Assembly (NCBI RefSeq): GCF_004348545.1
Contig: NZ_SMKL01000063.1
Location: 1-35,699 of the forward strand
Reading direction: 5' to 3'
DNA: 35,699 bases
DNA from: Jiangella ureilytica
GTDB lineage: Bacteria; Actinomycetota; Actinomycetes; Jiangellales; Jiangellaceae
Shown: positions 31,047-35,699 of the stretch, one piece after another
How positions within the stretch are numbered: position 1 is the first letter of the stretch
Layout of the letters: every line of letters begins with the position of its first letter
The notes under the pieces: generated by a model
Told to the model about the DNA's origin: nothing
The model's input: the letters and a program-made list of their open reading frames with translations, nothing else
Databases searched by the model: none
Program-made: the position numbers and the translations under genes

Positions 31047-31898
31047 GTGGCCGAGCGCGACACGCAGGTCGGGGCGTTCCTGCGCGCCCGGCGAGAGCAG
31101 CTCGACCCCGACGAGGTGGGCGTGCTCTCCTACGGCACCCGCCGGGTGCGCGGGCTGCGGCGCGAAGAGGTCGCGCAGCTGGCCGGCGTCAGCCCGTCGT
31201 ACTACACCCGCATCGAGCAGGGCCAGGCGCAGGCCGTGTCGCCGGAGGTCCTGCACGCCATCGCCCGTGCGCTCCGCCTCGACACCGCCGACCGCGAGCA
31301 CCTGCTGCGGCTGTCGTCGCCGCTGACGGCGGTGGCCGGCGACCCGGGCGACGAGGTGGTGGGGCGGGCGCTGCGGGTGCTCCTCGACCACTTCGATCGC
31401 ATCCCGGCCGCGCTGCTGGGGCGCCGGCTCGACGTGCTCGCCTGGACCGAGCCGTGCCGGCTGCTGTTCGCGCCGTATGCCGCGCCCGACGCGCCGGATC
31501 ACCCGCACAGCCGGCCCAACTGGGCCCGCATGGTGCTGCTCGACCCCGACCTTCGCACCGCGTTCGGGCACTGGGACCGCAAGGTCGACGACGTCGTCGG
31601 CGTGCTGCGGGCGCACCGGGCCCGGTTCCCCGACGACGAGGTGCTCGCCGACCTGGTGGCCGAGCTGGTCGACGTCAGCCCGGTGTTCGCCGAGCGCTGG
31701 GCCGAGCACGTCCTGCGCGACCGCAGCCCCGCCGACGTCGTGTTCCGGCACCCGCTGGCCGGCGACCTCGAGCTGGTCCACCAGTCGATGCGGCTGCCCG
31801 ACCACGACGACTGGATCCTCGGCACCTACGTGGTGGCCCGCGGCTCGCTGTCCGAGCAGCGGCTCAGGGCCCTCATGGCGCCGCAGCGGGTGCCGTGA
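31047..31898 (+). CDS. XRE-type regulator with MmyB-like ligand-binding domain
   Basis: A 283-residue regulator. The N-terminal helix-turn-helix is RRVRGLRREEVAQLAGVSPSYYTRIEQGQAQAVSPEVLHAIARAL (about residues 32-76), the XRE signature with the LRREE motif. The C-terminal domain (RLDVLAWTEPCRLLF, WARMVLLDPDLRTAFGHWDRK, VFRHPLAGDLELVHQSMRLPD) matches the MmyB/MLTR ligand-binding domain, a PAS-like fold proposed to bind hydrophobic molecules. GTG at 31047 follows GGGGAGG. It is divergent from the SnoaL-like/membrane pair with a palindrome between, and its stop overlaps the start of the hydrolase gene (GTGA). Ligand unknown. Confidence 0.9.
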   Translation: MAERDTQVGAFLRARREQLDPDEVGVLSYGTRRVRGLRREEVAQLAGVSPSYYTRIEQGQAQAVSPEVLHAIARALRLDTADREHLLRLSSPLTAVAGDPGDEVVGRALRVLLDHFDRIPAALLGRRLDVLAWTEPCRLLFAPYAAPDAPDHPHSRPNWARMVLLDPDLRTAFGHWDRKVDDVVGVLRAHRARFPDDEVLADLVAELVDVSPVFAERWAEHVLRDRSPADVVFRHPLAGDLELVHQSMRLPDHDDWILGTYVVARGSLSEQRLRALMAPQRVP

Positions 31899-32797
31899 GC
31901 CGGTTGCATCCGGCGGCGGCAGCGGTGGTTGCGGCGCTGGCCGACGCCGGGCACTCCGATCCGCACCTGCTGCCGCTCGCCCAGGCGCGCCGGCTGCTCG
32001 ACGAGGCGTACGCGGCGTTCCCTGAACTGCCGGTGGCGACGGTGTCGGACCTGCGGATCGAGGGGCGCGACGGCGACCGGCTCGCGTTGCGCCGCTACAC
32101 GCCCGTGCCGGCCGACGGCGACCGGCGCGGCCCCGCCGTGCCCGGCCGGGTCGTCGTGTTCGCCCACGGCGGCAGCTGGGTCCGCGGCAGCCTCGACTCC
32201 CACGACCGCGTCTGCCGCGCGCTGGCGCGGGCGAGCGGGCTGCCGGTGGTCGCCGTCGGCTACCGGCTGGCGCCGGAGCATCCCGCGCCGGCCGCGCTGC
32301 ACGACGTCGTCGACGCCGCCGCGTGGGTGGCCGCGCAGCCGGCGACCCGCGAGCTGCTGCTGTGCGGCGACTCCGTCGGCGGCGGGCTGGCGGTGGCGGC
32401 CGCGGCAGCGCTGCGGACCGCAGGCGTCGCCGTCGTCCATCAGCTGCTGCTCTGCCCGATCGTGACCGCGGACCTCGACCGTCACTTCGACCCCGGCTAC
32501 GACGGCGTCCTGCTCTCGCGCGCCGAGCTCGAGTGGGGCCGCCGTCAGTACGGCGACACCGCGGCCGGCCCCGTCGCCGCGCTGGGCCCGTCATCCCCGC
32601 CGACGACCGTGCTGGCGGCCGAGTGCGACCCCGTCCGGCCGCAGTCCGAGCTGGTCGGCGCGCTGCTGGCCGGGGCCGGCGTGGACGTGCGGGTGCACGT
32701 CGCCCCGGGCATGGTGCACGGCTACGTCGGCGCCGAGGACGTCCTGCTGGGTGCGGAGCCCGCGCTCTCGCTCGGCGCCGCACGCATCACCGCGTGA
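31895..32797 (+). CDS. Alpha/beta hydrolase (HSL-type esterase)
   Basis: A 300-residue esterase of the hormone-sensitive-lipase group. Catalytic features: oxyanion HGGSW (91-95), nucleophile elbow GDSVGGG (S160), Asp in ECDPVRPQ (D245) and His in MVHGYVG (H275). YRLAPEHPAPAALHDV is the usual helper motif. Unlike the esterase remnant near the left edge, it is complete. GTG start overlaps the regulator stop, so regulator and esterase are co-translated. Substrates of such enzymes are short acyl esters; the natural one is unknown. It converges on the universal stress protein gene with 12 bases between. Confidence 0.88.
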   Translation: MSRLHPAAAAVVAALADAGHSDPHLLPLAQARRLLDEAYAAFPELPVATVSDLRIEGRDGDRLALRRYTPVPADGDRRGPAVPGRVVVFAHGGSWVRGSLDSHDRVCRALARASGLPVVAVGYRLAPEHPAPAALHDVVDAAAWVAAQPATRELLLCGDSVGGGLAVAAAAALRTAGVAVVHQLLLCPIVTADLDRHFDPGYDGVLLSRAELEWGRRQYGDTAAGPVAALGPSSPPTTVLAAECDPVRPQSELVGALLAGAGVDVRVHVAPGMVHGYVGAEDVLLGAEPALSLGAARITA

Positions 32798-32809
32798 CTC
32801 CGGCGCACC

Positions 32810-33625
32810 TCAGGGGGCGCGGACGACGGCGACCGGGCGCGTCGAGCGCTGGAGGACGGCGCTACTGGTCGAGCCGAGCAGGAGGCTGCGCACCTGGCCG
32901 CGTCCTCGCGACCCGACCACGATCATCGCCGCGTCCTGGCCCTCCTCGAGCAGGACGTCGGCGGGCCGGCCGGCGTCGAGGCGAACCGACACGTCGGGGG
33001 CGGTGAGGTTCGCCGCGCGGGCCCGTTCCAGCGCCGCGGGCACCAGCGTCTCGAGGTCGGCCTGGTCGTGGTGGGCATGCACCGCGACGACCTTCGCCGA
33101 TCGCCGTCCGGCCTCGGCGAGGGCGAACCGGAGCGCCGCGTCGCCGGGACTGGAGCCGTCGACCCCCACCACGATGGAGCCGTCGTCGGGCGCGACGACC
33201 GGCGGCACGACCACCGTCGGGCAGTGCGCCCGCGCCGCGACCCGGCTGCTGACCGAGCCGAGCAGCAGCCCGCCGACCGCGCCGAGCCCGCGCGTCCCGA
33301 CCACGATCATCGCCGCGTCGCCCGCCACGTCGAGGATCGCGTCGACGGCGCCGCGGAGGATGAGGAAGGTGTCGACGGCGACGCCCGGCTCGGCGGCGGC
33401 CACGCGCGTCCGCGCGGCGTCGAGCACGCCGGTGGCCAGCTCGCGCAGCTCCTCCGACGGCGGCAGCGCGGCGGCCGGGCCGAACGGGACGGCCGCGACC
33501 GGCATGAGCAGGCCGTAGACGATCGTGAGGCCGGCGCCGCGCAGGGCGGCCTCCTTCGCGGCCCAGTCGAGGGCGATGCCGCTGTCGGGCGATCCGTCGA
33601 CGCCGACGACGATGCTGGTGGTCAT
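32810..33625 (-). CDS. Universal stress protein, tandem UspA domains
   Basis: A 271-residue protein of two UspA domains. Each begins IVVGVDGS and ends in the ATP-binding loop G-x-R-G-x-G-x-x-x-x-x-x-G-S (first GTRGLGAVGGLLLGSVS, about residues 110-126; second GSRGRGQVRSLLLGSTS, about 239-255). Tandem UspA proteins are common in actinobacteria, where they bind ATP and accompany dormancy, hypoxia or oxidative stress. ATG start at 33625. Single gene, convergent with the esterase. Conditions of expression not visible. Confidence 0.92.
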   Translation of the reverse strand: MTTSIVVGVDGSPDSGIALDWAAKEAALRGAGLTIVYGLLMPVAAVPFGPAAALPPSEELRELATGVLDAARTRVAAAEPGVAVDTFLILRGAVDAILDVAGDAAMIVVGTRGLGAVGGLLLGSVSSRVAARAHCPTVVVPPVVAPDDGSIVVGVDGSSPGDAALRFALAEAGRRSAKVVAVHAHHDQADLETLVPAALERARAANLTAPDVSVRLDAGRPADVLLEEGQDAAMIVVGSRGRGQVRSLLLGSTSSAVLQRSTRPVAVVRAP

Positions 33626-33688
33626 GCGAGGGCTCCGTTCACGCGGTGACGAGGGGGCAGGGCCTACGATGACGACCGGATGCGAGCC

Positions 33689-34390
33689 TCAGACGTGACG
33701 GGCGTAGACCGGGACGGAGCGCTCGGTGCGCAGGACGATGAGCCGCTCGGCCCGGTCCTGGTTGCGCTGCCAGCGGCTGCGCAGCGGGTCGTCCGCCGGC
33801 AGGCCCGTGTGGCAGCTGGTCGCGGTCCGCTGGCGCTCGCGGTCGACGTCGACGACGAGGACCTGGTGGCCGCGGGCCGTCTGGCCGGCGCGCAGCGTCC
33901 ACGCGTAGAGCGTGCTGCCCTGCTTCGACGCCGCGCGGTAGGCGGCCCGCATGGCGCGGATGTGGTCCGGGTGGGCGTCGGCGCCGGTCGCGTCGACGGT
34001 GAGGATGGCGTCGGCGCTGTGCCGGGCGGTCAGGATCTCCTCGACGAGGTCGTCGAGCGTGACGACGGCGAGCGTGCCGGGCGCGTGGTCGAGCAGGGTG
34101 ACGTCGTCGGCGCCCAGATGGCGGGTGGCGCGGCCGAGGTCGCGGGCCCGGTCCAGCCGGTGCCGCGGCCGCGGATCGGCGTGCCGGCCGTGGGTGAGGC
34201 AGATGACGTGCACCGACGTCCCGGAATCGGCGAACGCCGCGATGACCCCGCCGAGCGCGAAGGTCGCATCGTAGGGATGCGCGCACACGACGACCAGGCT
34301 CCGGGTGGCCGGAACCGGCCGCATGTACTTCGTCATGCTCTCAAGGTCCGGGTCGGCGGTATACGGCCGTAGAGGCGGAAAGACCGTCAT
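33689..34390 (-). CDS. PIG-L (LmbE-like) deacetylase family protein with altered catalytic motif
   Basis: A 233-residue PIG-L/LmbE fold protein, the family of zinc-dependent N-acetylglucosaminyl deacetylases such as MshB and Mca. The N-terminal motif, AHPDD in active enzymes, reads AHPYDA (residues 37-42). The zinc-ligand positions His38 and Asp41 are kept but the first Asp, the general base in MshB, is Tyr40. The C-terminal zinc motif HPDHIRAM (140-147) is intact. Further landmarks are TGADAHPD and VICLTHGRHADPRPRHRLDRARDL, where active enzymes read GE. ATG at 34390 is chosen for GAAGG 8 bases upstream; GTG at 34414 is an alternative. Divergent from the SMP-30 gene. Substrate unknown; activity doubtful unless another residue supplies the base. 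Confidence 0.85.
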   Translation of the reverse strand: MTVFPPLRPYTADPDLESMTKYMRPVPATRSLVVVCAHPYDATFALGGVIAAFADSGTSVHVICLTHGRHADPRPRHRLDRARDLGRATRHLGADDVTLLDHAPGTLAVVTLDDLVEEILTARHSADAILTVDATGADAHPDHIRAMRAAYRAASKQGSTLYAWTLRAGQTARGHQVLVVDVDRERQRTATSCHTGLPADDPLRSRWQRNQDRAERLIVLRTERSVPVYARHV

Positions 34391-34512
34391 CTCGGGACCT
34401 TCGTCCCAATGCACGCTCTTCGGTGTAGGCGGCGCTGAGCTGCGGTACTGGCGGTCAGGGGAGGCCGTCGGGCATGGTGGTGGGGCCCCGACCCCCGTCG
34501 AACGGAGCGCCG

Positions 34513-35364
34513 ATGAAGGCCGAGCAGCTGACCGCGGCGGTGTGCGAGCACGGGGAGGGCCCGGCGTACTCGCCGCGCTGGGCCGGGCCGCGATGGGTCG
34601 ACATGCTTGCCGGCGAGCTGCTCGAGCTCGACGCCGCGGGGGAGGTCGCGCGCCGCCGGGTGGGCGAGGTCGCCGCCGTCGTTCGGGCGCGGCGGGGCGG
34701 CGGCTGGGTGGTGGCGACGCAGCGGGCGGTCGCGCTGGCCGACGGCGACGCGCTCGACTCGCCGCTCGACGAGCGTCCGCAGCTGTGGAGCGACCCGGGC
34801 CTGCGCTGCAACGACGGCGGCTGCGCGCCCGACGGCGCCCTCTACCTGGGCTCCATGGCCTACGACGAGACGCCCGCCGCCGGCACGCTGTACCGCATCG
34901 ACCCCGACGGCACCGCCGCGGCCGCCGTCGAGGGCGTGAGCGTCTCCAACGGCATCGGCTGGTCGCCCGACGGCGCGCTGGCCTACTACGCCGACACCGC
35001 GACCGGGCGTATCGACGTGTTCGACTGGTCCGCCGAGACGGGCTTGACCGGCCGGCGCACCTGGGCCGAGGTGCCGGGCGACCCCGACGGCCTCACCATC
35101 GACGCCGAGGGCGGAGTCTGGATCGCGACCTACTCGACGGGCGAGGTGCGCAGGTACGCCGCCGACGGCGGCCTCGACGTCATCGTCCACCTGCCGCTCA
35201 CGCACGCCACCGCCGTCGCGTTCACCGGCCCCGACCTCGACCAGCTGATCGTCACGACGTCCCGGCTGGGCGTCGACCCCGCGGCCGAGCCCGCCGCCGG
35301 TGCCCTGTTCGTCATCCGCGAGCCCGGCGTCCGCGGCCTCCCGCTGCTGGAGTACGGCGGCTGA
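34513..35364 (+). CDS. SMP-30/gluconolactonase/LRE family protein
   Basis: A 283-residue six-bladed beta-propeller of the SMP-30/gluconolactonase family. Metal-binding motifs are the N-terminal Glu in HGEGPAYS (E15), RCNDGGCAPDGALYLGSM, VSNGIGWSPDGALAYYADT and PGDPDGLTIDAEGGVW, which give the expected Glu, Asn, Asn and Asp ligands of the divalent cation. These enzymes open sugar lactones in the cytosol, for example L-arabinono- or gluconolactone. ATG at 34513 has GGAG 7 bases upstream and matches the family start; an ATG at 34474 preceded by GGGGAGG is possible. It is far from the arabinofuranosidase locus, so a link to L-arabinose oxidation is only a thought. Confidence 0.88.
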   Translation: MKAEQLTAAVCEHGEGPAYSPRWAGPRWVDMLAGELLELDAAGEVARRRVGEVAAVVRARRGGGWVVATQRAVALADGDALDSPLDERPQLWSDPGLRCNDGGCAPDGALYLGSMAYDETPAAGTLYRIDPDGTAAAAVEGVSVSNGIGWSPDGALAYYADTATGRIDVFDWSAETGLTGRRTWAEVPGDPDGLTIDAEGGVWIATYSTGEVRRYAADGGLDVIVHLPLTHATAVAFTGPDLDQLIVTTSRLGVDPAAEPAAGALFVIREPGVRGLPLLEYGG

Positions 35365-35389
35365 GGGCCCCGCCGGCCTCGGCTTCCGG

Positions 35390-35510
35390 CCGGCAGCTCC
35401 GTGCGCAGCCAGTCGCCGAGGCCGAACGCCCGGCAGGCATGGACGACGGCGTCACCCTCCATGTCGGCGAGGTCGGGACGCGCCGCGAGCCGGTCGCGCA
35501 CCTCGAGCAG
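35390..35510 (-). pseudogene. Remnant of a nucleosidase-like (phosphorylase superfamily) gene
   Basis: About 35 codons on the minus strand read VRDRLAARPDLADMEGDAVVHACRAFG. The DMEGDAVVHACRAFG part resembles the C-terminal substrate motif of purine or methylthioadenosine nucleosidases (DMEG followed by a helix with A-C-x-x-F-G). An in-frame stop (TAG) lies just upstream in reading direction and nothing of the N-terminal domain remains in this gap. If correct, it is a relic between the SMP-30 gene and the next gene. Assignment rests on one short motif. Confidence 0.4.
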
Positions 35511-35632
35511 CTACCCAGCGACGTGCCGGGGACGGCGCGAATGAGAGGGTTCTCAGCCCGTCCGAATGGCGGGCTCATGCGGCTTGTCGATCGTGGAGGC
35601 GTTCGCGCCCCCGACGAGAGGACCGCCGCGAG

Positions 35633-35699
35633 ATGGACGCCGGCCCGCTGCCCGGAACGCTCACCCGAGCCCCGGCACCCCCGCCTCCACCCCCACCTC
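35633..35699 (+). CDS. Start of a gene cut by the window edge, Pro-rich N-terminus
   Basis: ATG at 35633 has GAGAGGA about 10 bases upstream and opens a frame that runs off the window end: MDAGPLPGTLTRAPAPPPPP and on. A run of prolines so early is common in actinobacterial membrane or secreted proteins with a disordered cytosolic head, but only 22 codons are visible and no family can be named. Confidence 0.45.
   Translation, partial: MDAGPLPGTLTRAPAPPPPPPP

Noticed and set aside
34393-34512. Operator between the divergent PIG-L and SMP-30 genes
   Set aside because: No palindrome of useful length or regular promoter hexamers could be found in the gap.

Overview
The window is high-GC, codon-biased DNA of an actinomycete. 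GTG and TTG starts are frequent, genes overlap by ATGA, GTGA or TGATG, and there are many LacI, MarR, MerR and MmyB-type regulators, a sigma factor of the TIGR02960 type and tandem-domain universal stress protein. The genus cannot be fixed from the sequence. No rRNA, tRNA, CRISPR array or prophage was seen.

Layout. (1) 1-1.8 kb is a decayed edge: a truncated IS256-family transposase and a frameshifted esterase. (2) 1.8-5.5 kb holds a MarR-controlled zinc-less oxidoreductase, a sigma factor carrying a SnoaL-like domain, and a RibD/dihydrofolate-reductase-like protein. (3) 5.7-25.0 kb, over half the window, is one large sugar-utilisation locus. (4) 25.2-27.0 kb is a two-gene HEAT-repeat/MerR-HEAT module behind a textbook MerR promoter. 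(5) 27.3-35.7 kb holds an SNF2-type helicase and small stress or metabolic genes: a VOC protein, a membrane protein plus SnoaL-like protein divergent from an MmyB-type regulator and hydrolase, a universal stress protein, a PIG-L protein and an SMP-30 protein.

The sugar locus has two arms. The minus-strand arm runs binding protein, two permeases, GH51, GH127, long GH51 with an insert, GH1-like. The plus-strand arm runs GH127-like, binding protein, two permeases, GH127. Two LacI repressors lie between the arms. The operator palindromes are visible: a pair of sites on the minus-strand transporter promoter, and a 16-bp perfect palindrome in the divergent lacI/GH127-like promoter. Neither arm encodes an ABC ATPase, and none of the five hydrolases has a signal peptide. 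The reading is that arabinofuranose-containing oligosaccharides enter through two transporters energised by a shared ATPase encoded elsewhere. They are then cut inside the cell by alpha-arabinofuranosidases (GH51) and beta-L-arabinofuranosidases (GH127). A mixed alpha/beta arabinofuranoside such as the hydroxyproline-linked arabinan of plant extensins would need exactly this pair. That substrate is an inference.

The least explained parts are the MerR-HEAT module, the GH127-like protein with shifted zinc-site spacing, and the PIG-L protein whose catalytic-base position is Tyr.
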